Shown in pieces: positions 39,205-50,700 of a DNA stretch of 64,000 nucleotides. The notes beneath the pieces are model-generated. The model made no database searches. It worked only from the letters and a program-made list of their open reading frames with translations, and was not told the DNA's origin. The stretch is taken from NCBI GenBank assembly GCA_020086605.1, contig JACBWW010000007.1, positions 22,004,472-22,068,471 on the forward strand, read 5' to 3'. The position numbers were made by a program, and so were the translations under genes. This DNA is from Lanius collurio. Taxonomy: Eukaryota > Chordata > Aves > Passeriformes > Laniidae. Positions within the stretch are counted from its first letter, which is position 1. Each line of letters begins with the position of its first letter.

Positions 39205-42200
39205 CAGTAAAAATGAAGTCCAGGCAATAATGCAACAATAGCTTCTATTCACCTCAAGAACTGCTTATCAGAAAACACCAGGTAGCCATCAATGATTAAG
39301 AAGGGTGCTTTTATAAGAGAAATTCCATCTGTATCCAGTGTGTCACCTCATCTTGAATATATTAATATATCTTACTGAGAGACTTTTATTTAATTTAATG
39401 GCCTCTACCTGTCAGTTGGAGCTACTATTGTCTGTATGAGAGGATAAATAGCTGGGTAAAGGATAATAAAAGAGGAGTCTTCTAGGGACATTGAACACTG
39501 AACAACTATGTTCATAGCAGATTTACTTGGACTAATGGCAACCTATCTTAATTTGAAACTATCTAGAATTTCAACTTCTGTAGTTTTTGTTTTTCTTAAC
39601 ATGGAAAGAGGTATTCTGAGAGCAAACTTACTGGACAACTCAGAGAACTGGAGAATTGCAGGAAAAAAGAACTGAAATTATTTGTGAAGCACTGGGACAG
39701 GACCTTTAAGGATTCTGCAGGCTTAGAGCCTGCCTGCTGTTTCATAAGAGGCTTGATATGCCTGGCTTTGGGGAAGCCCTGACAATTTTACTACTAACTT
39801 CACTGTGGAAGAGACATATAGTTATCTTTTTTTTATAACAAGGGTTTACTATCCAGATGCTTTGGAGGTACTGTTAATTACTGGGAGATTAATTTGATCC
39901 TTTTACTTAACCCTCTGACAACCTGAGATTTTCTATCAGCTAAGAGATAGGGGGAAATCTCTCTCTTTTTAATATTACACCTTATACACTTCGTTGTCTC
40001 TCCAGATTAGAAGTCTGACAGTTCTTAATGCCTCCTAGTATATTGCACTGGCTGCTCCACAGCCACAGCCACTGACAGATACACTTTAGTTTTTATAATG
40101 CCAAGGAAACAGGTGTTTAAAGCCTGTGCTGCTGCTTCTCCAGCACAACCTGCGTCTCCAGAAACGCTGCTGCAGTGCAACAGATAAACATTGCACAGTA
40201 ACACCTTTGCCCTCCCAGCACTCAGTGTTTGTACTGTATAATCATGACATTCTATAGCTGCATATCTGATAAAGTACCATCAGCTCTTCAAAACACTAGC
40301 AATGTCACTCAGACATGAGGTGATGTCACGCATGCCTTATCCCCAAACTCACGCATGATTTTACAACATGCTGTATGCTCTGTATAGAACAAAACCTAAA
40401 CAAGTATTTATTTTGTGGGGAAAAAAATCATGGTACAACTTCCTTATTTCTTTCTTTTCACCATTTCTTACCTATATTGACAACTTGTACCAACTTGCAT
40501 TAATTCAGAATTTCCAACCTTGTATTGCTATCTGTAAGCCTTTGAGCAGACCTGATGCTGTAATACCCAACACCAAAAAAGGGGGCTGAAAGTTTTCAAT
40601 GTCATTCAGCACAGATGTACCATGAAAGACTGATGTGCAGTAAGACAGCTTGACCACGAAGTTCTCATGTGCATGGCCTTATTGGAACTTCCCTTAATTC
40701 GCATTTTGGTAGCCATATAAATGTTTTTCTGCTGATCTTCTGTAAAGGTGTTCTAGTGTCCTGACTCAAATTCTCAGGTGTGGCAAATGTTGCATGGTCT
40801 ACAATGACACACAGTGCACTGATTAATCAAGCCCTTTGGCTTTTTATGTTCTTCACCTTCCATCTTGCAATTAAACACATCTAAGGAGCCTGAACCAATG
40901 CTTAGTACAGAACTACATGCCTTCTCAGAATGTAAATTCTAAATCTCAGTAAACAAGAGATATATTTCTTGGAAATGTTCCATGCATAAGTTCAAAGAAG
41001 TTTAAGTGGCAGTATTTGTTTTTGTTTGTTTATTTAATTCCCAGAAAACAAGAGATTCAAGTGCCAAACCAACCTTTCAAAATGTTACTGGAGATAGATG
41101 AAGGAATGCCATCTTGTGTTACTTTGCCTTATCTTGCTTTGCCTTCCTTTAAATTTCCTTTCATTTTTTTCCCAGCCATTGTGGCTGTCACAGCCAGAGC
41201 CTTTTAAAACCTTCCACATCCTATTGTCTGTGCCAGCAAGTCACTCAGCCTTTAAAAGTCCTTCCCCTTTGCTGACTTCCAAGAAGCATTCAGAGGGTTC
41301 TCCTAGTCTAATGTGTATAATAGCCATCACCCATCCGACCCCAATTTAAGTGGAGACGAAGTGAACTGCAAGTCCCCAGGCTCTGTCATTGAATTGGTTC
41401 CTAAAGGCAAAATCACTTATAATGTGAAAAATGCTGTGGAATAGAAGAAGCTGTAAAGAATCTTAAGGTCACCTACTGTTGTTTAAATCCATGCTGTGGT
41501 GTAGAACTGCAGCCTGTGACTCTTTAGTCTGTTGAAACAATTCTCTTGAAATATGTTTTTATTCTTTAAAAGCTGTGTGATGTAGTTTCAGCATGGCATA
41601 TACCAGTTCTCTTCTCTACCCATCCCACATTTTCTGAGGCCTTCCATACAATAGGGGGCTGAGAAATGTAAATTACTGATGGCTAAATTTTTCCAATGTT
41701 TTTTTAGTCTGAAGTGGGCAGGTAATTTGACATTTTAGATCCCAGATGTTTAGTAACCTGTTTTTATTAAGAACAAAATACAGATTTTTCTTACTCTAAT
41801 TAATTATTCTTTGTTCCATTTCTGAAGAACTTTATACTTCCTTGGCTGTAGGAGGATGGTGTGCTTCCCTGGAAGTTTTTGTCTGTTTCTGCCTTTCCTA
41901 TCTCTTCTGTGGTCCTTGAAGAAAATAGGAACAACTTTTTTGTTTACATCTATCTTGTTAAGCATTTTCTGATCCTCCAGTGACTTGTTTGAGAGTGCTT
42001 CTTTAAAGAACCAACTGATATTTGCTTATTCTTATTCCAGGAAATATCTTGGATTTTCAAACAGTGAAAATAACTAACACAAGTTGCATGAGAGAGGACA
42101 GTTCAGTTTCTGTACACAGAAAATTAAGCTGAGAATGACCAATCTATAAATGAAGAACTTTGGTTCTCATTTTACAAAGTAGAATGTCACCTAAGAATTG

Positions 42201-42210
42201 TGCTAACTGT

Positions 42211-42236
42211 AACATAAATTATAAATAATTTATGTT
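42211..42236. repeat. Perfect hairpin: 12-bp arms, 2-base loop
   Basis: AACATAAATTAT, AA, ATAATTTATGTT, about 610 bp upstream of STS exon D. Confidence 0.9.
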
Positions 42237-42847
42237 CGGAAAAATCATCTAGAGGCCTAAGACAGCATCCATTATGCCTTCTCATGTCATCCCATTTAAT
42301 AAAATGAGAAACTCTGAATCCAGGTGTCTATAAAGAAAGCATGGGGCAGAGGACAGTGGGTTAATATAACAAAGAGAGAAAGAGAAGAAAAAGGTAACAA
42401 GGAAACTATTTTGATCAGCAAAATGAGAAGCAGGGCCCAGCATATTTACCAGCGGATAAATATGGTCAAGCGGCAAAAATACATTTTAATAAGCCTTGAA
42501 GACATAGGATATATTTCTGCAAATCTTCTTAGCACTGCTTATGTAAAACACAATGTTATTTAAAGTCTTCTATGATTTAGGAAATCAGAATTCTTCCAAG
42601 GGAATGAAATGGTCATGTATGTTTCATAAATATGTTTAGCATGAAAATCACCATGTTTGGCTTATTTTTGTTTTGCTCAGTTTTGTTTTGTTCTTTTAGC
42701 ATGCTGCAGTTTCTGTACAGTGTGTCTGTGCTGTCTTTTTACCAAAAGACTGATTTCCTATGTTGGTGGAGTTTCCTAAAACTAGGGGACTTCCATTTTG
42801 TAATTTTATCACTTTGTCACCAGCTGTTTTGTGGCTATAAATTGCAG

Positions 42848-43230
42848 GTGAATCTGTCTGGAAAGTCTTCTTCTTCACTCCAAACTTCAGTCCTGAGGAC
42901 TCCAATGGTTGCTATGATTCTCACGTTTGCTTCTGCCATGGAGGATTCATTACACGACATGATCCTCCACTGCTTTTCGATCTGTCCAGAGACCCTGAAG
43001 AGAAAGTCCCACTGACTCCAGAAACTGAGAGCCGGTTCTACGAAATCCTCAGGGTTGTACACCAAGCAGTAGACAACCATACCAGATCTCTGCATGCTGT
43101 TCCAAACCAGCTGTCGTGGGCCAACCTTCTCTGGAAGCCATGGCTCCAGCTCTGCTGCTCATCTCTCTTTCAGTCTTGCTATTGTGACTATGAGTCAGGA
43201 GGGAGTGCACTGGAGGTGCACTCGGGATAA
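42848..43230 (+). CDS. STS: STS terminal coding exon D with stop codon
   Basis: The exon starts after TTGCAG, completes a Ser codon and stays open for 127 codons to TAA at 43228-43230. It reads [20 protein letters not shown], then [12 protein letters not shown], then [17 protein letters not shown], then [20 protein letters not shown], then [11 protein letters not shown] and [21 protein letters not shown] is the signature of the vertebrate X-linked-type sulfatases. The six Cys in CYDSHVCFC and CC-x6-C-x-C keep the human spacing (human C481, C487, C489, C562, C563, C570, C572 as recalled), so the disulfide pattern is probably kept. The tail after CDYE is unlike human and ends EVHSG. An N-H-T sequon in VDNHTRS is absent from human STS, which has RHT there. 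Open frames on other strands or frames at 42632-43360 are shadows of this exon. Confidence 0.94.
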
Positions 43231-43951
43231 ACAAGCTGCAATTCCCTCTCAGAAACTGGACCAGGGGAGTGTGGGTGTCATACTTGAACTTGTGGTACAA
43301 GCCTTCAGAAAGTTTTGTTGTGTTGGAGGAGGACCAGTCTTCAAGTACATATTGCAGTAGAAGAGGGTTTCAGTCAGAAAACGTGCCAAGAGAGGGAGGG
43401 CAAGACACACCTTCTCTGATTTTGTCACACAGCATGAAAGACATGTTGCCATCCCTTCTACACATGGGTGGACTTGTGGCCATTTTCTGTGGGAGATAAT
43501 TTTCTAGACCTTCAGCTTTTTTCTTACACAGCAAAGAATTTACCTATAGTTTCTGTCAATCACAACTACTAAATGCACTTTCCCATCCTTTTTGCTAAGT
43601 ATTATCCATTAGTAGGTCAGAGCACTGAGTAATTAAAAATAGAGAAATAATAGTGGAGAGGTTCTCCTGTGGTAGTCATTTGGTAACTGACAGGTTAAGA
43701 GCAGACTTGCAACAGATCTCTATCAACAAGCATGACAGACATGAAAAAGTGGACAGATTGCCAACAGTCTGACTTTGAATGTGCCATAAAAATGCACAGA
43801 GCTATGTAGTGGAAGACCTTGTGTCCATATTAAAATGATACTTCCAAGCATCCCCACTGTCCTATTGCATGGCAGCAATCTTTGTTTCAAATGGACACCA
43901 CTTCAAGTGCACTAGTTGTGTACTTGAATGTGTATCATAAATCTCCATACA

Positions 43952-43966
43952 AATATATATATATAT
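43952..43966 (+). repeat. Short (AT)n tract
   Basis: AT dinucleotides within the presumed STS 3' UTR. Confidence 0.8.
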
Positions 43967-44170
43967 GTTTATATATGTGCAAGCCAAATTCATAACCTAT
44001 AAATCCTTCAATCCCTGCTATAGACACACTCTCATGGTGATAGTCCAACTGATAAAAGATTTGATCTATGCTTGATATTTGCATTCCAAATTCACTTCAT
44101 ATTATCCTACAAATATATATTTCACTATCTATTTACCCTATCTATTCTTCCACTGATGAAATTAATCACA

Positions 44171-44180
44171 AATAAATAAA
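44171..44180 (+). promoter_or_regulatory. STS: Candidate STS polyadenylation signal (AATAAATAAA)
   Basis: Two overlapping AATAAA hexamers, the first I see downstream of the STS stop codon, followed within 40 bases by a T-rich stretch (CCTTTAAATATTTTTGTC) suited to cleavage. RNA 3' ends would decide. Confidence 0.45.
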
Positions 44181-44200
44181 ATTTGGTCTTCCTTTAAATA

Positions 44201-47200
44201 TTTTTGTCATCTTTTAAGCTCTCTGAATAAGATCTATCATTTTCTGGAAACAAACTTGGGCTTGAGTACTTAAAGCCAGATATAACTGTCTCTGAGTTCT
44301 CAGCAAGGTCTTAGGAAATCTACTGTCCTCAAGGGCTAATTTTTGTATCCATTTTTATCACCATCTTATTCAGGCACATTTTCTTTCCATTCTACAAGAA
44401 GACAATCTATTTTCTTTGGCATATAGATATAGAAAAGAAGATATCAGCAAAATAGTGAAATGATTTGATGCCTGATAATAGAAAGTGACTTGCACCTTAT
44501 CAGAAAGCAGCATTTAATTCCCACATTATGGCATGTTAAAACCTGTTTGAGGCAAAAATGATCTGTGATGATAGTAATGCAGTAGCTTCAGTCAACCAAC
44601 ATTAAGGTTGTGACCTGGTTCTTATGAGCTATTGATGGCTGTCATGTAAAGATCTATTGTGATATATGGTGTATTTATCTGTTTGTAAAGACTAGGTTTT
44701 ATTTGAGTTTTCTGTTGCAGTTTCATTCAAAATTTAATTCTCCAAAATATCCAGAAGCCTGTCCTGGGAAATGTACTTTTTCCTGGAAGTTCTATTTTTG
44801 ATGCTTCCCCTTGTGTTCATGATCTTAAGTAGTCCTCTGAAAACTCTCTGCAAGTGTCAAAGTCCTATGACCAGTATTTATCACTGAATGTACTATGTAA
44901 CCTTAGGAAGAAAAATGCCTCTCATTTAAATACAATTATTCTTCTATGAGAGTGGCTGCCTCTTAACATGATGGCAGGATCCATGCCTCCCAACTTTTTG
45001 GTCCTCACCATGTGGCCCTGGAACCCCTTGGGGCATGGTGCTGGTGCCACAGCCAAAGGGCAGCCCAGGTTGTGGCCAGAGTGCCACAGTGTGCAGGGAT
45101 GCTCTTTCCAGCTCCCACAGCTCTGCCCCAGCTTACACAAAACCTTTTCAAACAAGTATTCCTTCTGAAGAATATGGGAAAAAAATATGTGGTGTGTTAG
45201 GTATACAGTGCTAACTCAGACATGGGGTTTGGTGTTGTTAGATATACTTTGTTTCCACAGTTTCTGGTCTGTGACCTTTACAGGGATCTCAATTTATATT
45301 TTCAAGTACATTAACATCGACTTCTTTACACCAGAAAGATGCTGTGTTGCTATTATTTGTTTTCCTTTCTTTCTGCAGGTGCAAGAATTCTTTGTTCTGC
45401 AAGGCACAACCGTTGTTATGTGCTCCTTGGTCGAGGTATCAAAAATTTTTCCTCTTTCCCACTGCTCTGATTTCTCCTTTCCTGAATATGATGTTTCTTT
45501 CATACCCTCCTTTTTGGCTTTTGATGCCATCTTCCTAATCTTTTTTAAAACATACACACTCTGGAAATACTTTTTTATCTATTTCTTTGCCTCTCAGTCC
45601 TTCTGTTTGCTTGTCATATTGATTATAATGGCTATTTTGCCCTAATTGATCAGAAAATGAAAAGTAGTCTTTGTAAAATTATTTGACTTCTAGGGCTCCT
45701 TGGCTCTGCTAACATCCTGCTTATTTAAGATCTAGCAAGAATTACCTTTGTATTATGAAATATAAGTAATTAAAACATACCTGAAATGCCCCAAATAATA
45801 AAAACTATTACTTGTTTGTGGCATTAACTTCATATTTTCCAAAATATAATTTAGTACAACAATTGATACTTTGGCATAAGCAATAAAATATGAAATCCAT
45901 TTTTACAAGGGTTCCTTCAAGAAAGATTCTGTGAAGAACAGTATTTTTCATATTCTATGTTAACACCATTTCATTTAATACCTAAAATAAATCTTACCTG
46001 TATTGCAAATGTATTATACCTTTCAGTGCTGTACCTTCTGTTCTGGAGATGGCATGTCAGATCAGGGTAATTAATGTAGTCTTGTTTATCTACAAAATAA
46101 AATGTGAGGGACAATATGCCATTTGTATAATGGCACTGCCTGTTCTAACAAGGAAAAGTTTTGTTTTTCACAACAGGTTGTTGATGGGATTTACATGATT
46201 CACAGCTTACTAACAAGGAAGGCTCTAGGAGAATGTGCTCTGATGCTTGGAAACTGACTTTCAATCTATCATTTAATGAACACTAGTATTGTAACATGGT
46301 ACCTGTTTGTAGGATATGTCAGTTTAAACTGGGAGGTTCAGCTTCAGAGGGAAGTGTATTCCTCTACAGTATTATTTAACAGTATCATACCCTAATTTGT
46401 GACAGAGTCCCTGTACAGCCTGGAGCAAGTCATTTAACTCTTCTCAGTTCCTCTGCTGCACTCAGAGAAGGATGACAATATTTCTCTAACTGATGGGAAT
46501 ACTGAAAGAGCAAAAAATGTTCTTTCAATGGTAAGCTGGTAAAGATGCACTTTCTAGTCAATAAGGCACCTTGTCTACAGAAGATACAATTTAAAAGCTG
46601 GAAAACTAGGATATAGAAAATCCCTCTATATAAGGGGGTATGTGATACCCTAAATTTGAGGTTTTCAGGTGAGTTCTGTGTGTACTGTTTAGTGCATATG
46701 AGATCATGATCTGGAGGAGAGAGAAGAGATGGCTAAAAAAGATACACGCTTGGGATTCAGAGAAAGCTATAAGTCACATTTTTATGATCATATTTATTCT
46801 CTTTTTTAGCAGTCAGGAAACTACATGGAATAATAAATAATATTTTTCCCCCAGAGACTGGATGTCACAGGTTCTCAGCTATTAAAAATAGAGATGTCCT
46901 GACTTGCCCCAAATTATGGTCAGAAAAATAAAATAAAAAAAAAGAAAAAAGAAAAAGGGAAATAGGAGCTTTGGAGAGAGGTGTCAGCTCACTTAAATCC
47001 AACTGAAGGTTTGCAGAGAACTAAGAGAATCTGGTCTGTATACTTCACAGCTCAGTGAGAATCATCACTTACCAGCAATAGTTTATTTCACATTGTATTA
47101 ACGTGAGATCTGGGTGTTCAGATATGTGGACAATGTAAAAAATATCACTTAAGCTATCCCTTGATATAGGAAAAAATGGAAAAAGAAAGAAAAAGAATGT

Positions 47201-47565
47201 AAGCATAGCTACAAAAATTATATGTTCTACTAGAGTATGGATATTAAAAATTGTTTTAATTTATGGTTTTTTGACATAGATTACTACAATGTTTTTTACT
47301 TACATTAGAACGTAATAGTTGTGTGCTTAAGACAGATCTTTTCATCTTCTCTGTCATTTCCCTTTCCTCTGCCATTGCCTGTGCAGCATCCAAAATATGC
47401 TCTAAGGAGCAAGAGGCAGCCACCCTGCCCAAAAACACTGCAAGCAGTGTGGCCAGCCCATGCAGGCAGGAGGAAAGGCTTAGCCAAAACTGCACTGGGA
47501 ACCACCAGGAAGCCAACACTGTGTGAGGGTAATCTCCAACCTGAAGACAGAGACCTGGAAATTGA
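44201..47565. other. Downstream flank, no identified gene
   Basis: Mostly AT-rich. It includes a small GC-richer block (about 44945-45150) of unknown origin, a possible 57-bp exon at 45379-45435 (see findings), an A-rich tract at 46921-46960, and GC-richer sequence at about 47395-47530 into which the SINE that follows has landed. The 152-codon open frame at 45187-45645 is rich in Phe, Ile and Leu, matches nothing I know, and is about as long as chance allows in DNA of this composition. Confidence 0.5.
46921..46960 (+). repeat. A-rich low-complexity tract
   Basis: Runs of A broken by single T and G (AAATAAAATAAAAAAAAAG). Confidence 0.85.
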
Positions 47566-47730
47566 CCCTGAGATTAGCTCAGTTGGTTAAGTTGGTTAAT
47601 TTGGTTAGAGAGCAGTACTAAAAACACCAGGGTTCTGGGTTCCATCCCCTTCTGGGCCATTCACTTAAGGGTTGGACTTTAATATCCTTCTGAGTCCTTT
47701 CCAACTCAGAATATTCTGTGATTCTGTGAA
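47566..47730 (+). mobile_element. tRNA-Ile-derived SINE with CR1-like tail (TguSINE1-type)
   Basis: The head resembles a tRNA-Ile gene: ATTAGCTCAGTTGGTTA (A box), a TACTAAAAACACCAGGG anticodon-arm region and GGTTCCATCCC (B box). After TTCTGGGCCATTC the sequence changes into a CR1 3' end (GTTGGACTTTAATATCCTTCTGAGTCCTTTCCAAC) and ends with ATTCTGTGATTCTGTGA octamers. That head and tail combination is the known architecture of TguSINE1, which is mobilised by a CR1 LINE and found in songbirds. The D-arm part has GTTGGTTAA-like units three times in a row, longer than a normal tRNA. RNA polymerase III would be the expected transcriptase. Left edge uncertain by several bases. Confidence 0.82.
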
Positions 47731-50700
47731 ATTGCTGGTTCCTCTGGGTCTCTCAGGGACTGCAGGTGACCAGGAGGAATGAGGTCCCCTCTGTGGCCAG
47801 CTGGACTGTCATGTGTTCTGCAACAGTGTCCTTCTGTGTCATGTGGAAATTAGTTTGGAACCCATGGGATGCAGGACCCCTCATCTCTGAATAATTATAC
47901 AGAGCAGACTGCTCCTGAATCATCATGCGTGTGGTGACAGATCTTAGTCTGACACTTTGAGTCTAAGACAGCAACAGTCTCTTTTTTCACTGGAGGACCA
48001 GAAGACCTGAGCCAGGCTCTAGAGACTCGTAGTTTACAATCTGCTAAAACTGCAAATAATTCAGAGTCCTGGAAACACCCTGGCAGATCATATGGCTTTT
48101 CCATGCTCTTCTTGGTAGCTTTTATTTACAACAAAGCTGACAAGAATCTGCCTAAAACTTCGCCTGTACAGCAAACAAAGGATATTGCAAAATTTTCTTA
48201 AGACCTACCCCCTTCCCCCAAACCCCCCCATCCCCAAGAACTTTGACCTGGGAGTTTGGTACTAAGGACACTGAGATTATGCCAACACAAGGCAAAACAA
48301 CTGAAGGTTTCTTATACATATAGAATGATGCTGAATTCCAGACTCCCACTGGAGTTTGTGCTCTACTGGTTAGTGAGATAAAGACTGGCTTGATTAGCTG
48401 TGCATCTCTAATTGCAGTGTCAGGGTTATTAAATATTGCTGAACTTGGGAGATGTGAATTATAGGCTTTACCATGCTTATACAGCATCTCCTGAATGCCT
48501 AAAACCAATCCTTTAATATAAATCATGGTAGGTTCCCTGTGTACAATAATGTTAGTCTGATCTATAAAAGAATGGTGTTACAGGTATTTTCCTTGGAGAA
48601 TAAAGCTATATTTAAAGATAAAAAATTCAGCATTTGGGGGTCAACTCAGTTATAAAAAACATTGTTTATTCTGCTGTTATCCAATAATAAAGCCTTTTTA
48701 TGCAGATAATATTTTATTGTACCTGATTTATGTGAAAAATACTGTGAAACAGTTTAAATTATAAGTCAGAGCTCTTCATTGTGACACTTGCTTTAAGACA
48801 ATTTGATATGAAGTTGCTTTGGGTAGCAATATTTATTAAAAAATATTAGATAGAAAGCATCTCGAAAGCCTTATGGACTCAAGTTGGGCTACAAGAGAAT
48901 AACTTTGGTTTAATATGGTCTTCATTGCTTACAAATGAAAAATAAAGTTACGAAGAAAAAGTCTTCAAAGTTTAAAAATAGTTTGCCTGTGCTGTTTGTA
49001 ATAAAAAGAATACATGAAGTTTGTACTATGTGTGAGAATTTGTTTCTTTTTTTCCTTATTTTTATCTTTTATGTTATAACTCCTCCTACCAAGCAGACAA
49101 AATACTCAGATTTAGGAAAATGTGCTGATTGGTTTGTGTCAACCTTGCATTGTCATATGCAATGCACTGAGAAGTAACTGATTAATGCCACTCTCCTGAT
49201 GACTGTTTAAACTTCAGGGAGATTTCTAGAATAGAAATTTTAGATCCTAACCCTTCCCTGTCTGATACCCCTGAGAAACACAGTCATTCAGTGATGTGTC
49301 ATCACTGACCCAGCTTTTAAAAAGCATATTATTCTGCAAAATGCTTCATACCCCTTCCTTCTCCTCTATGATACTTACCAAAAATAAGTGGAAATCTTCT
49401 CTGGTGTTAAGATTTATGCTACTGAATCACAACCCTCTTTGATTATCTTTCAAGAAAATCCAGTCACAAAAGACCAACCCCAGCAGCTAAGCAGTCTGCC
49501 CTTTCTGGATTAATGACAATAATGAGTGCTAGAGCTCCAGCAGCTGCAGTAATGTATACTAAGTGAATGCTGCTGACAGTCAATTTTTAAGCACTCAGTA
49601 CCAGACTATGTAGAGAATCTCCATCTTCAAATATTAAACCTATGGCTGGATTCAGGTATCTCCTGTGTTTTTCCTTTTGCTCTCCAGACCCATTTTGGAG
49701 AATGTAGAAATCAAGATGTAGGAAAGTATATAGGCTGGGAGTGAAAAAAGTAACTCTTCAGCATCTGACTGAAGCTGTGCCACTGCATAGTAAAAAAATT
49801 TAAATCCAGAGAACGAAGAAGAGGGTAAAATTCCCTAGCGGTAAGGACACTCACCTGGGCTGTGATGACAGCTTTGCTATGAAACTTCAAGACTGATTAA
49901 GTGTTTTTAATCACATGAGGTACACAGATTGCCTCTGGAGCAGAGAGGGATATGCCTTTTGGCTGTGAAGTCACTTGCTGTGTCTGTTACTACCTGACCT
50001 GGTAAGGGTAGGAGTCTTTGCTTCAGAGCAGCAAAGCTTTCACAGAAAAGGCAGGAAGTACAGTGTACTTCTCCTTGTCCCCCCTCTTTTCACACTCAGC
50101 CAGATGCTTAGGAATGCTTTGTTTTAACTGCATGTCCCATCTAGAAAAATGTCAAGGTTGAACAGCTTGAAAGTATTATCTGTCTTCTTTGATCCCCAGC
50201 TTAGAAATACTGTGCTTGTGCAGAAAGCACCTCATTCTTGCACTGCCAGGTAGTGCTCTGAAAGTAGGATCAAAGTACTTAGATGGCATAGGGAGGGTGT
50301 ATTACCTGCCTGCGGAAGAATTTAGAAACCACTGTAGGTAGAAAAATATTGTTCTAGGTCTGAGATTTATTTAAGTTAAATAATGAAGATATCTAGACAT
50401 GAGTTTACCTCCATTTCTACCTAGGACAGAGAAAAACAAGATGGGTCTATCCTAGCTTGTGTGGCTATGTGAAGATTCTATTAGCCATGCCTAATAATGT
50501 TCTCAGGTTTGGGTGGTTTTTTTTGCTTTTTCATAGATAAAAGAAAAAAAGAAAAGGACACAGGATATAGTTTAAACAGCATAAAATCCCACAACTTTTG
50601 TCGATCTGTTTTTAGGAACTAGAATCCTACTTCTTTCTCCTGGAATCTTTGAAATATTTTTTAAGTAGGGAGTATGAAATTTAAAATGGATCATCATAGT

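Larger units (their letters stand above)
16995..42847 (+). other. STS: STS last intron, about 25.9 kb
   Basis: The last intron, with donor GTAAGT and acceptor TATAAATTGCAG. It is mostly AT-rich sequence. Contents I can name: a CR1 tail fragment (20157-20245), a solo LTR with 5-bp target duplication (25739-26357), a 25-bp tandem duplication (31239-31288), a GC-rich block of unknown origin (32395-32850), three ATGCAAAT octamers (33361-33476), a GA tract (35233-35263), a 254-bp A/C tract (35527-35780) and two hairpins (39178-39204, 42211-42236). No sulfatase exon was seen, and none is needed because exons C and D join in phase. Confidence 0.8.
5071..44200 (+). other. STS: Steroid sulfatase gene, 3' half (gene span within window)
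   Basis: Four + strand exons, each flanked by AG and GT, join in phase into one open frame that reads as the carboxyl half of a vertebrate type-I sulfatase. STS hydrolyses 3-beta-hydroxysteroid sulfates such as DHEA sulfate and estrone sulfate, and is bound to the endoplasmic reticulum membrane. STS is preferred over its paralogues (ARSD, ARSL/ARSE, ARSF, ARSH) because the tail reads [11 protein letters not shown] with CC-x6-C-x-C spacing as in human STS, while the paralogues, as I recall them, have WRPWLQPCC. The window holds about 266 of roughly 580 residues. The amino half (formylglycine cysteine, transmembrane hairpin) is upstream of base 1. The introns here are about 8.9, 2.6 and 25.9 kb. 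The span end is the inferred poly(A) region. Confidence 0.88.
43231..44200 (+). other. STS: Probable STS 3' UTR
   Basis: Non-coding sequence after the TAA. No AATAAA or ATTAAA hexamer stands out until the tandem AATAAATAAA at 44171-44180, which is followed by a T-rich stretch, so a UTR of about 970 nt is inferred. An AT dinucleotide tract lies at 43952-43966. Open frames crossing 43094-43499 continue from the exon in the wrong frame. The end is an inference; a longer or shorter UTR is possible. Confidence 0.45.

Noticed and set aside
42632..43499. Overlapping open frames on both strands around STS exon D
   Set aside because: They are other-frame or antisense shadows of the true exon, which alone matches the sulfatase family.
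45187..45645. Longest open frame (152 codons) as a protein gene
   Set aside because: Composed largely of Phe, Ile, Leu and Ser from T-rich DNA, with no known motif; a frame of this length is expected about once by chance in 64 kb of this composition. Only the embedded microexon candidate was kept.
47566..47645. A functional tRNA-Ile gene
   Set aside because: The D-arm is expanded, the acceptor stem cannot pair and the sequence runs into a CR1 tail; it is a SINE head.
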